Source of the DNA: Chloranthus sessilifolius
Lineage: Eukaryota > Streptophyta > Magnoliopsida > Chloranthales > Chloranthaceae
Length of the DNA stretch: 64,000 nt
Direction of reading: 5' to 3'
NCBI GenBank assembly: GCA_021018995.1
Contig: CM037591.1
Coordinates: forward strand, 69,715,901 to 69,779,900
A program made the position numbers and the translations under genes. The notes beneath the pieces were generated by a model. It was not told the DNA's origin. It worked only from the letters and a program-made list of their open reading frames with translations, and did not search any database. This document shows positions 1 through 9,630 of the stretch, one piece after another. Position 1 is the first letter of the stretch. Each line of letters starts with the position of its first letter.

Positions 1-133
1 GCTAAAACCAAAACTTCACTAACTTTGCTAAAGTCCTAATTGGGTCATAGAAAACTCACTTCCCAACCATACCTACATCCATAGCCTAGTCTGAAGTCCT
101 AACACGACCTAAAGCCTAGGCTCTGATACCAAC
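1..133 (-). other. 5' leader and primer-binding site of Tekay-like element E1
   Basis: Read on the minus strand, the LTR end (…CTGTCACA) is followed by two bases and then TGGTATCAGAGC (120-131), the primer-binding site complementary to the 3' end of initiator methionine tRNA that most plant Ty3/gypsy and copia elements use. Bases 1-119 are the start of the untranslated leader. No coding sequence is visible before the window edge, so gag and pol of this element lie outside to the left. Confidence 0.85.
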
Positions 134-547
134 TGTGACAGGCCAGATTTTCATGCCTGGAAATCCGTGCCATCAGGATCATACTCTGGATGATCCCAGG
201 ACAAATCACGAAGTGTCTACTCGTATAACGGAAACCAAGTAGACACTGTCCAGCAGTGGTAGATCGAGTCATCACAAGGCATTTAAAATAGAAAGAAGCA
301 ATAAAACAAACATGTATCTAAATATATAAAAATATACATTCCCCAAAAAGGAACTAAGAAGAACCAATAGTGATGGACATCCATCACCCAAAACAATGGT
401 TCCTAATAATGGTTCCAATAGAATGTATGGAAATACTATAAAAGGAAGAAAATATTTACAGAAAGTAAGTACAGAAGTGGCCACCAGGCGCACAATAATC
501 CAAAGGTTTACAAAAAATCTCAAAAATAGCAGACTCGTATACCCAGA

Positions 548-660
548 CTAAGGATAAAAGTCGTCCACCTGGACGTCAGTCTCCTCGTCCTCAGCCTCAG
601 CCTCTAGATCAAGTTGGTAGTCAGGGTCGCTCCTAGTGCCAGGAACTCTAGTCTCAGAAC
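548..660 (-). other. coding-like acidic tail inside the E1 LTR
   Basis: On the minus strand an acceptor-like …ATTTTAG precedes an open stretch with SDPDYQ and many Asp/Glu residues, ending DDFYP and a stop. The same position in E2 and E3 LTRs holds a related acidic stretch (…DYVP…EPPP…FF-stop) behind a CAG acceptor and the same hairpin. Conservation of frame and stop among three families suggests selection on a short 3' exon, or descent from one. No donor partner is identified, and it may only be ancestral sequence. Confidence 0.45.
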
Positions 661-683
661 CTAAAATGTTAATGGAAACAGGG

Positions 684-702
684 TGAGCTACATCATAGCT
701 CA
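684..702 (-). other. conserved LTR hairpin TGAGCTA/TAGCTCA (E1)
   Basis: Minus strand TGAGCTA-TGATG-TAGCTCA, a 7-bp perfect stem with a five-base loop. The same hairpin, with loop GGATG, occurs in all four LTRs of E2 and E3, always about 20-35 bases before the acceptor-like AG and the acidic tail. It could be an RNA element near the end of the LTR transcript. Function is not known. Confidence 0.6.
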
Positions 703-1477
703 ATAGAAGAATACCAACTAAAGTGCGATGAATATGCAAGACATGATATTTCAAAGCAGGAAATCAAATCAGAATGTATAAACAGGCAAAATCAGAGTAA
801 ATACTGAGTTTGTAAATAAGAAACAGTTGTGATGCAGATATATAATCAGTGACTTAAATTATATTTGTTTTCTAACTTAAGAAACTCCCGTGAATATATA
901 ACACGGAGTAACAGGAATTTACCGATAGGAAACCCCAACCAATCGTCGTTCATATGAACAATTTTAGTTTGCAACAATGTCTCATCTATGGAGTGCAATT
1001 GTGCCGAGGGATTACAAGTAGATGCACAAGTGTGTCAGGCATCGGATATACCGCCGGGTCGGTGGGGATCATCTGGTTAAATCATCAAATCACATACACA
1101 CATAGGCCTCACAGATCAGATAGTAGAAATCAGGAGCAGGTTTCAGAAACAAATCAAAAAACAGAAATCAGAGATAGCAGGAATTTATGATATGCTTACA
1201 TGCTTGTTAAAAGTAGAAATCAGGGCACAGATATGAAATAAACATGAAATCATACTCAAAACAGTTTAGGTTGGTTTTCCCCTACCTCAGATTAGACCTT
1301 TTTCTAAGCAAATCCAATGCTTTTTCCAAGCAATCGGAAAGTTCTTATCCACAGCCTCCACTCTTAGTCTACATCACACACATGATGATGTATAAAATTT
1401 TTATCCCAATTATTAATAATATTGACGTATTTAAGTGTTTTCTCAAAACCGAGACGGAAATGGGTAATTTCGTGTTG

Positions 1478-1850
1478 ACTTGAAACTTGACCCAACTTCC
1501 CACTTTATTTTAACTTTCAAAACATTTGATTAAAGATTTGGTTAATCCTAAAAAAGTTAGATCTCGTCGTACTCTTTCCAACGTATCAAGAATCGCGTCA
1601 ATCGGAGTTCGGGACAAAGAGTTATGGCCAAAATACCGAAGCTATATCGATACTTCAGTCAAAACGTGCTAACTTAGAACTTGACCAAACTTCCAGCTCA
1701 ATTTTGATCATCAAACAATTTATTCATAATTTAGTTGATTCATAAAAGTTGTAGATTTAGTTGTCCTCTTTCCAATGCCGCAAGAATTGCATCAATCGGA
1801 GTTCGGAGTAAACAATTATGGCCAAAACACTGAAGCAGTGTCGGCACAGT
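1478..1850. repeat. two-copy direct repeat in the E1 LTR (about 190 bp each)
   Basis: Copies at about 1478-1671 and 1672-1850 share ACTTGACC-AACTTCC, then CTCTTTCCAA and AATCGGAGTTCGG, then TTATGGCCAAAA in the same order. They have diverged, so the duplication is old. The segment containing TTTCCAACG and ATCGGAGTTC is a widespread plant LTR sequence type. Confidence 0.75.
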
Positions 1851-1852
1851 CA

Positions 1853-2145
1853 AATTGATCGATCAACACATCATATTGATCGATCAATACCACATTGATC
1901 GATCAATTTCACCATTGATCGATCAACCATCTTATTGATCAATCAATTTCACCATTGATCGATCAATGCTGTCGGGAATGAACCTCCAGTAACCTAACTT
2001 GCTGTTTTTCCAATTGTATATATAATTTGATCGATCAATCACTCAAATTGATCGATCAATACCAAATTTGATCGATCAATCACCTAGATTGATCGATCAA
2101 TACCCAATTTTGATCGATCAATCACCCCATTTATCGATCAAAAAC
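1853..2145. repeat. array of 12-bp palindrome TTGATCGATCAA (E1 LTR)
   Basis: Two blocks of six copies each (about 1853-1968 and 2028-2145), spaced about 20 bp, are separated by about 60 bp of unique sequence. The core TTGATCGATCAA is a perfect palindrome, some copies carry one change, and the spacers are not conserved. It lies 0.86-1.15 kb from the LTR 5' end, which is comparable to the arrays of different palindromes in E2 and E3 LTRs. Confidence 0.95.
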
Positions 2146-3002
2146 CTTCAAAAATGCACTGCCATACGGTTTTGTCATTTTTGATCTATTTTCATCCAAA
2201 TCTTCTACGATCTTCATCGAATCACACACACATCCACACTAAACTAAAACAATGATTTATTCTATAATGTAAACCATTAAAATCAAAGAAAACTAACCTT
2301 TCTTCAATCGACTTCGCGGCTTTAAGGATCGTTGCCGAAGAGGGTTCCGAAATGAAACTTTCGGATTTCCACGGTGAATCCGCAGAGATTGATCACAAGG
2401 ACTTGAAGATGATGTCATTCATCCTTACGCGTCGATCTTAACCTCTTCCAAGCGCGGGCGACAATTCCAAAGTGATCGGCTCTTTGAAAATGGGGTTTTT
2501 AAAAAAATAGGGGTTTCTAACGAAAAGGGGTTTGAACTGTCAAAATTTACAAACGGCAGAACGCCATTGATACCGACATCACGTGCTTTGCGAAGAGTGC
2601 GGAGTTTTCCGCGCGATGGCGATCTCGCGGTCGGAATCTCACGAGTAGGGATTTGTAGGTTGACGGGAGCTCTCTCTCTCTCTCTCTAGCTTCAAATTTG
2701 CAAGGCTAAACTTAGCCTTCAAGCAACCAAAAAAATATAAAATATCTAAGATATTCTCAATCTAAGTTCTATCCCTTTAACTTAGGCTTGGCTTCGGTGT
2801 TGAGCGGCACATGGTGCGTCGGTGCACGGCTTTCACACTAAAGGCCCAAACGCACATTTAAATCTTAATCCATCCACACAAAGTTATTCTAATATTATTT
2901 AAATATTTATTATTATATAAAAATCTATGATGACGTCGGTTTTCGTGTTGACCACACATACGAGGTCAGTCGAGTTCGGGTCTGATTTTTCGGGTTATTA
3001 CA
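2146..3002. other. upstream LTR sequence of E1, no gene
   Basis: This is non-coding LTR sequence. It has a (CT)n run at 2670-2687 and ends at the LTR boundary. No ORF of note lies on either strand. Confidence 0.6.
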
Positions 3003-3115
3003 CAACTATTAGTTGTGCTAGGCCATTTATGAGGGAAAAAGGCCTGGCACAACTAATAGTTGCGCCAGGGAAATTTTGGGGGAAAATGGCTTGGCGCAAC
3101 TATTAGTTACGCCAG
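3001..3115. repeat. three near-palindromic copies of CAACTA(A/T)TAGTTG
   Basis: Three copies of a roughly 20-bp imperfect palindrome (GGCACAACTAATAGTTGCGCC type) lie about 45 bp apart at 3001-3022, about 3046-3068 and 3090-3115. Degenerate copies recur in the Tat leader at 13925-14065. Confidence 0.75.
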
Positions 3116-3470
3116 GTAAAAATTTCTCCAAAATGACCCGATTTTTAAATGGTCATAACTTTTGATATATAACTTTGATTGAGGTAATTTTTAGCTTGTT
3201 AGAAAGCTGGAAAAATCCTATTTCCAGTAGTATACAACTCAGCTCCTAAAGAGGTCTGTGTAAATTTTGACACTCCTCTTTCCAACCACTACTCGGGAGG
3301 GTTTGACACTGGTCCAAGAAAGGGTTCTAATGAGTTTAAAAAGGTTAGGGTTGATTCCTAAGGGTTTGGGAAGGTTCCTAAGGGTTTCATACATGCCATC
3401 AAAAGATGAAAAGTTCACCTCTTTCGAAATGTGTTCCGATCGGGCCTTGGGCCAAATTTAGGTGTCTACA
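3003..3470 (-). repeat. 3' LTR remnant of the Tat element
   Basis: Minus strand begins TGTAGACACCTAAATTTGG at 3470, matching TGTAGACACGCAAATTGGG at the outer end of the 5' LTR (40271). Shared internal blocks include the word CATAACTTTTGAT, GAAAGCTG, TTTTGACACTCCTCTTTC and the run CCTAAGGGTTT. The two copies are clearly diverged, so the element is old. The rest of this LTR is replaced by E1 at 3002. Confidence 0.8.
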
Positions 3471-3484
3471 ATTTTTTTTTTTTG
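3471..3484 (-). other. polypurine tract of the Tat element
   Basis: A homopurine run on the minus strand (thirteen T's after an A on the + strand) lies immediately before the TG of the 3' LTR, the place where plus-strand DNA synthesis is primed. Confidence 0.6.
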
Positions 3485-4845
3485 GATTTTTATTTTTAGA
3501 GAATTTTTATTCTCTTTCTTCATTTTTGGAATGGAAATACAATGTTGTAAATATGTACATGGAAAAGAGTAGAAATATAGAAATTTTTTTTGTTGTATTT
3601 AGATTTTTCTTGAATTTTATCTTTTTTTGGCTTTTCTTTTCTTTTTTTTAATGCCTTATTAGTGAGACGAAGTAACGGGTCCCTTTTATAACATAGCCAA
3701 ACTCGTTCATGCGGTCAGACCTGAGTGAGGTTCTAAATTTTTTAAGGTCGGAACGTCCATCCCTTTGGATCAAATTAGCCTTTGCTCCTTACCTTGGGTT
3801 ATACGTTTGACGATGTAGCCTGAAGATATTCCCAGTCAGAACCTGATTTAAGCTAACATGAGTGGCCTAGTTGGCGATCAGATAACACAAAGATGTAACC
3901 AAAGGAAGTAACTGAATGATTTTCTTCTTTTTTTTTTTGAACATTTTCACTCACAACGCCCAAGACGGGTTTTCACGATGCCATTTCGGGTTTTCATTAC
4001 GTCCATGGGTATAGCTCTCTTACCCCAAGCGCCCTTTTGGGTTTTCACCTGGTTCGAACAAGCTCGCTGTTTTTACCCATAGCACCCTTTCAAGTTTTCA
4101 CTACGTCCATCTTGCTTTGAGCTTGTATTTTTATTTTTTTCTTTTTTTCTTTTATTTTTTTCAAAAGCCACGACATAGACGTCGATTCCATCATAGCCAG
4201 CTAGATGGGGTTCTGGTATTGTCTCTCAACTCGGCTTGTGTTGATTTAACAGATACTATGACTACTTGTGAACCTAAAAAGAGGGCTTTCTTCAGGGTGT
4301 AGCTTGGCCATGGGTTAGGTTAGGATTTGAAGGTGTGCTGGGCTAAGAAGGTTTCCTTGATACGACTTCAGTTTTTCACAACATACTTTCTTCCTTGGGG
4401 GATTTTACTGTACACGCCCCATGATTCTTCTCATTTATTTTTTTCTTTTTCCTTTATCTTATTTCAGGCAATCTCTTTTTGAGGTTTTGCTTTTCTAATT
4501 TTTTAGATTTTGATGGTAACTTTACTTCCCTTTTTTATATATGTACACATTTTTTTGGGGGAAGGGGTTTATTGAAAGAAAGGCTCAGGCTCAAATGGGG
4601 TAGCAAAGGATATCATCATTTTTAGGGATGCTTTTTAGCTACTGTGCTTGGAATGATGGCTTCTTTTGGGTGGTTCTTAAGCAGTCACGTATCTGTTTCA
4701 CCAATACTTACCTTATTGCGATAAACTAAGCGTAGAATCGTTGGACGTATCCAGCATTGATGGGCTCAGGAAGATGATCTCCGTCAATGGTAGCGAGGCA
4801 GATGACGTATCCCGGTAGTACTTCTCGGATGACGTAAGGTCCTTC
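3485..4845. other. Tat 3' untranslated region, no gene
   Basis: No coherent ORF lies between integrase and the 3' LTR. Three or four degenerate copies of a GGGTTTTCAC-containing unit lie at about 3955-4100, and several poly-T runs occur (3948, 4125-4160). Such repeat-rich 3' regions are common in Tat elements. The short + strand ORFs here are low-complexity Phe runs. Confidence 0.6.
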
Positions 4846-5850
4846 CTAGTTCAGCTTAAACTTCCCTCTCAGATTAGCATGGAGGGATGGGAAGATCTTC
4901 TTCAGTATAGTGTTTCCTACCTTTAGATCTCGATCACGAACACGTTTATTATAAGCGCGTGCGATTCGCCCCTGATAAACTTGAGTATGACACAAGGCTA
5001 GAAGTCTTTTCTCGTCCAGCTGATTCAATTGTTCAAAGCAGGATCTCTCTCTCTGCTTTGCGTAAGCCTAATTCCATGAGGATTCAGAGCGAGGGTACTT
5101 CAACCTCTACCAATAGGACAACCTCAGTTTCATACATAAGGGAGAATTGTGTTGCCCCTATAGCGATACGGATCGATGTTCTGTAGACCCACAAAGTAAA
5201 TGGTAGCATTTTGCTCCAATCTCGGTAAGTGATGACCATCTATTTAAGGATGTGGATGACTGTCTTATTTGCAGCTTCCATGGCTCCATTAGTTTGAGGC
5301 CGATAAGGTGATGAGCGATGGTGTTTGATTTTATATTGCTCACAGAAGGCTCGGATGTGCTTATTCGTAAAGTTTGTGCCATTGTCTGTGATAATATCCC
5401 TAGGTACTCCAAATCGGTACACAATATTACTCTTGAGAAACTTTTTGACGTGACTGGTCATGATGTTGGCATATGACACTGCTTCTACCCACTTGGTGAA
5501 GTATTCAATGGCGACAAGGATGAACCGATGTCCATTTGATGCTTTCAAATTAATCATTTCGACGACGTCAAGGCTCCAGGTAGCAAATAGAAAAGGAGTA
5601 GTCATGCAGTGAAGTTCGATGGCAGGAGCATGTAGCAGACTGGAGTGTTCCTAACACTTGTTGCATTTCTAAACATGTTTGCAGCAATCTCATTCCACAG
5701 TGGTCTAAAAGTATCCCTACCGTTGAATTTTCTTAGCAAGCATGTGACTGCTGATGTGGGCACCGCATACTCCCTCGTGGATCTCTTTCATGATGTTGAT
5801 CACTTTACTTTTTGTAAGGCACTTGAGCAAAATGTTATTGTATGATCACT
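4846..5850 (-). pseudogene. Tat integrase (zinc-binding, DDE core, C-terminal), broken
   Basis: Integrase inserts the cDNA into the chromosome. The N-terminal zinc-binding part lies at about 5850-5640 (EIHEGVCGAH…, then CCKHV and KCNKC, with stops between). The catalytic core lies at 5605-5240 and keeps Asp in WSLDVVE, Asp in IITDNGTNF and Glu in NGAMEAANK, so all three DDE residues are visible. C-terminal sequence continues in other frames at 5424-5158 and 5028-4846 (Y-NKRVRDRDLKVG). The frame changes at least twice and there are in-frame stops, so it is a pseudogene. The NG-MEAANK signature is typical of the Tat/Athila branch. Confidence 0.85.
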
Positions 5851-6252
5851 TGTAAAGGCATTCCCCACAAATGACGTGCATGCTACTAAACGTTGAATGG
5901 TTCGTCGGTCCGTCTTGGACGTACCCTCAAGGAAAGTTAGTGTCTCAAGAAAATTCTTGATATCTGAGATCCAAGGTGGTTCATCATTAGGCTTTATAGG
6001 TTCCTCAATCTAGAGGCAGAAGACTGGCTCATTCCTTTGCTCGATCATGATCGGCTTCATCTCAGCATCATACGAGATTTCTATCATTGATGCCAACGTT
6101 GCTAGTGCATCGGCAAAGCGATTCCTTATCCGGGAGACATATGAGAATGTCACATCTTACAAGCAAGCTATCAGATTCTCGTGGTGCTCATGGTAGGAGA
6201 TCAGTTTCTCATCTTTTATTTTCTAATCTCTATTCGTCTGGCATATGATCAA
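5851..6252 (-). other. linker between second RNase H and integrase, degenerate
   Basis: This is pol sequence by position, with no long open frame on the minus strand. Short readable pieces are interrupted by stops. I assign no separate gene. Confidence 0.4.
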
Positions 6253-6632
6253 TTACGAATTTCCAAATACTCGAAGGAGAGTAATATTTAGATCGAGTGC
6301 CACCTGCAAACCAGCGACACAAGCTTCGTGCTCGGTCATGTTGTTAGCACAAGGGAAGTTGAATTTGATAGAAACTGGTACTGAGATCCTTTTGGCGACA
6401 TCAGAATAGCGCCAACTCCCTGACCCTCGACATTTGCTGCTCTGTCGAACTGCATTACCCATGATTCTTCTGCTTCTTCTGTATCGTCTTCCGTCATGAA
6501 TAGAATGTCCTCATCGGGAAACTTAGTTCTCAAAGGCTCATAATCTGGCAAAAGATTGTCAGCAAGATGATCGGCGAGTGCCTGCCCCTTGATCGAGTTT
6601 TGAGTGATGTACGTGATATCAAACTCAGACAA
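6253..6632 (-). pseudogene. second (archaeal-type) RNase H of the Tat element, broken
   Basis: Two overlapping frames contain WVMQFDRAANVEGQGVGAI (canonical Asp in the first strand), then NMTEHEACVAGLQVALDLNI (canonical Glu in the helix), then LRVFGNS, where the usual catalytic Asp of the FGDS motif reads Asn. This is the additional RNase H that Tat elements acquired besides the RT-associated one. A frameshift lies near 6400-6460. The D-to-N change and the frameshift make activity unlikely. Confidence 0.8.
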
Positions 6633-6991
6633 TAAAAGTTGCCATCATGCGATTCATCTAGTAAGGTCGGCTTCCCGAAAAGGTACTTCAACGGGTCCAT
6701 TCGGGTCAAAAGTAGAATGGCTTGGGATAGCAAGTAATGGTGGAGCCTCTGAGTAGCCCATACAAGTGTCAGGCATGCTTTCTCCAGATGAGAATAGCGC
6801 ATCTCATAATCAGTAAAATTCTTGCTCAGATAGTAAATGGCATACTCTCTTCTTCCCGTCTCATCATGCTGCCCTAAGACACATCCCATCGAGACTTCCA
6901 TCGTAGAGAGATACATCAGGAGTGGTCTCCCCGACTCAAGTGATAGCAAAATAGGTGGGTTAAGGAGGTAGCTTTTGATTTTATCAAACAT
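6530..6991 (-). pseudogene. RT-associated RNase H of the Tat element
   Basis: The frame shows PLLMYLSTMEVSMGCVLGQ, REYAIYYLSKNFTDYEMRYS, LEKACLTLVWATQRLHHYLL and MDPLKYLFGKP, the order and wording of the gypsy RNase H that follows RT and degrades the RNA strand during cDNA synthesis. The first motif reads LSTMEVSMG where Tat elements usually have an L(S/A)(V/A)…G pattern, so the first catalytic Asp is not evident. The frame shifts to the linker that leads into the second RNase H. Confidence 0.8.
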
Positions 6992-8221
6992 TGCCTGACA
7001 ATCATCGTTCCATTCAGCGGACGAATTCTTCCTTAGTAGCTTGAAGATTGGTGTGCAAATTGAAGTTAGCTATGTAATGAATCGACTGATATATTGTATT
7101 TTGTCCAAGAACCCCCTAACCTCTTTCTCGATAGATGGTGGCGGCATTTCGGTGATTGCTTTAACTTTGACTGGGTCAACCTCGATCCCTCTCCTGCTGA
7201 CGATGAATCCCAACAGTTTTTTGGACATAACACCAAATGCGCACTTCTTTGGATTCAGACGTAACCTATACTTTCTCAGTCTTTCAAACAGCTTCTAAAG
7301 GTTTACCAAGTGATCGCTTCACTCCGGTGACTTGGCTATCATATCATTGACATACACTTCAGTTTCTCGATGCATCATGTCGTGAAACATCACAGTCATA
7401 GCTTTCTGGTACGTTGTACCGGCATTCTTCCGCCCAAACGACATGACTCTGTAGCAAAAGGATCCCCAAGGAGTAGTGAACTCAAGCTTCTCTCGATCCG
7501 CCTCTGCCATCTTAATCTGATTGTATCCTGAGAATCCATCCATGAAAGAAAGCATCCCGTGCTTAGCAATGTTATCGACCAAGATGTCGATGTACGGCAA
7601 TGAGAAATCGTCTTTTGGGCTTGCCTTGTTCAAATTACAGAAATCGATACACATGGGGACCTGTCCATCCTTCTTTAGCACTGATATAATATTAGCTAGC
7701 CACTGCGGGTATTTGGATACCATGAAAAATCCTGTGTCATACTGCTTGATGACCTCGCCTTTGACTTTCAACACCCACTCGGATCAAAGACGTCTCAGCT
7801 TCTACTCAATCGGCTTCATATCAGGGTAGAGAGGAAACTCATGCTCGGCCAAATCAGTGTCCAGACCAGGCATGTCCTTGTATGACCAGGAGAAAACATC
7901 TTGGTATGACTGAAGGAAATCGATCATACTTTTTCTTTCTTTGGGAGATAATGACATTTCAATTATTGTAATTCGGGGAATCTCCTCAATCCCCAGATTA
8001 ACGTCCTTGGTTTCTTCGACGATGGGGGTAGAGCCATGCTCAAACTCAGCAAACCAGTCAAGGGGCTCATTGGGGAGCACCTCCAAAGGGAGATCCTCAT
8101 CCAGACTTGTCACACCTACCTCTTCTTGTATTTCTACAAGAAAAGGGCCGATTTTATGTGGGACGGGTATTTCGATTAAGGCATCTTTTTGTGGGATTTT
8201 ATTTAGAATTTTAAATGACAA
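6992..8221 (-). pseudogene. Tat reverse transcriptase, broken
   Basis: The N-terminal linker at 8221-7802 holds PRITIIEMSLSPKERK and the DVFSWSYKDMPGLD segment that precedes RT in this lineage. Fingers and palm at 7774-7319 include WLANIISVLKKDGQ, MCIDFCNLNKA, DGFSGYNQI and MSFGRKNAGTTYQKAM. The catalytic box reads YVNDM where YVDDM is expected, so one of the two metal-binding Asp is lost. Thumb sequence continues to about 7000 (KLLGFIVSRRGIEVDPVKV) with stops. This copy cannot have been active in its present form. Confidence 0.9.
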
Positions 8222-8853
8222 TATTTTTGGACTTTGTATTTTTTCAATGTTTTTGGAATTTTTATTTTCTTCGAAGGCAGACCCTTGGCAGCACGAGTCT
8301 ATGTATATACAAGGTATTGCCTACCAAGGGCTTATCTTACTTTTTATAGGTTTTTTTTTTTTGAAAACGGGTGCTAAATGTTAGGCCACTCCCCACTTCC
8401 AAGGTTTGGGACAGATATGCCCAGTTGCGTACCTGCGAGGCCACTCCTTCTTTACCTATTTGGATGGAGGGTACAGACTGATACGACTCTTCAAGAGTCA
8501 ACCTCCATTATGTTTGTCCCCATTTCATCTAAGATGATATTCTCAAACGTTAACACAGTTTTGTGGTGATTCACCATAGGGGGAGTTTGTTTAGGTACGG
8601 GCCGTCATTCCTCAAAGAGGGATAACTCGGCCAAGTCTATCTCCAGGCTGGGAAGGGTGATGTAGGGATTGAGGGGGTGAACTGGTGCTGTAGGCTTATG
8701 TGGGGTTAACCGGGTTACCCCATTTCAGTCAATCTTCACAACCTCAGCACTCACAAATGAATTTTTGATATGAGTCTTGGGACAGGACTTCTTCTCTATG
8801 TGCATCCCCCTAGCTTTTACAACTGTCGTTGCGTGGGCCTTTTCTTTAGCCTC
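8222..8853 (-). other. protease-RT spacer of the Tat element, degenerate
   Basis: No long open frame lies on the minus strand. A short + strand frame (7941-8384) is the shadow of the RT linker. Poly-T runs occur at about 8350. Nothing further is recognised. Confidence 0.4.
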
Positions 8854-9630
8854 TCACACCTCTTCTTTCGTGGGCTTGTAAACTAGACCAAATCTGACTT
8901 TTTGACCGCCCTTAGTTGTGACGGGCTCCTTCCTACCTTGCAGTCGAGGCCCAAGCCCCCTTCCTTTTTTATAAACCCACTTTTGGAGCATAGCCACTGC
9001 TACTACCATTCCACCTCCGGTTCTTAGAATGATGCCCTCGATGGGCTCCAGGAGTATCATCGATACCTCGTATTCGAAACTGTGGAGGTTGACGTCCTCT
9101 GTGGTGTGTGGCACATCCAACACATTGGGCTTTTCAACACTGTTGGTGGCCTTTTCTTTCTCACTGTGCCCTTCACCAATGATGGTGATTATCTTATGCC
9201 CGGACACGAACTTGAGCTTTTGATGCAACATGGTGGGGATTGCTCCAACTTCATGTAGCCATGGGCGCCCCAATAATAGATTAAATAAGGATTTAATATC
9301 CATTATCTGAAACAATAGGGAGAAGGTCATTGGCCCAGAGAAGGTCATTGGCCCAATCAACAGCTCAACGTCAACTTCTCCCATTATCTCTCTCCTGGTA
9401 TTGTCAAAACCTCGGGCACTGGTTCTTGTGTGTCTCAACATGAATGGATCTACCACGATCATTGTGGCGGTTCTCAGTGGGCATATATTCAACGCAGACC
9501 CATTGTCGATTAAAACCAAGGGGATTACCATATTTTCTGACTCAACAATTATATTCAAAGACTTTGAGTGACTACTTCCTTCCTCTGGTAAATCAGCATC
9601 CAAAAATGAAATAGCATTAAGGGCCATCAC
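8854..9630 (-). pseudogene. Tat aspartic protease with G-patch-like tail
   Basis: The 258-residue frame has VIPLVLIDNGSALNICPL, the Tat form of the protease active site (DNGSALN in place of DSG/DTG), then REIMGEVDVELLIGP and NLLLGRPWLHEVGAIP, then HQKLKFVSG. Towards the C-terminus is a glycine-rich QKWVYKKGRGLGPRLQG segment resembling the G-patch found after the protease in this lineage. A 15-18 bp duplication (GPMTFSGPMTFS) interrupts the flap region. The frame is open but isolated from gag and RT by stops, so the polyprotein is not intact. Confidence 0.85.

Larger units (their letters stand above)
134..3002 (-). repeat. 5' LTR of Tekay-like element E1 (2.87 kb)
   Basis: On the minus strand the unit opens TGTAATAACCCGAAAAATC (5' end at 3002) and closes CTGTCACA (134), so it has TG…CA ends, and it is followed at once by the initiator-tRNA primer site. 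The opening and closing words, the length, and a shared hairpin and tail segment (548-702) tie it to the LTRs of the two complete Tekay elements in this window. It carries a direct duplication (1478-1850) and twelve copies of a 12-bp palindrome (1853-2145). Its right end abuts remnant Tat LTR, so it appears to have inserted there. The partner LTR is outside the window, so neither TSD nor age can be judged. Confidence 0.8.

Noticed and set aside
134-3002. E1 LTR as a solo LTR
   Set aside because: A primer-binding site and leader-like sequence follow at once on the minus strand, so an interior exists to the left.
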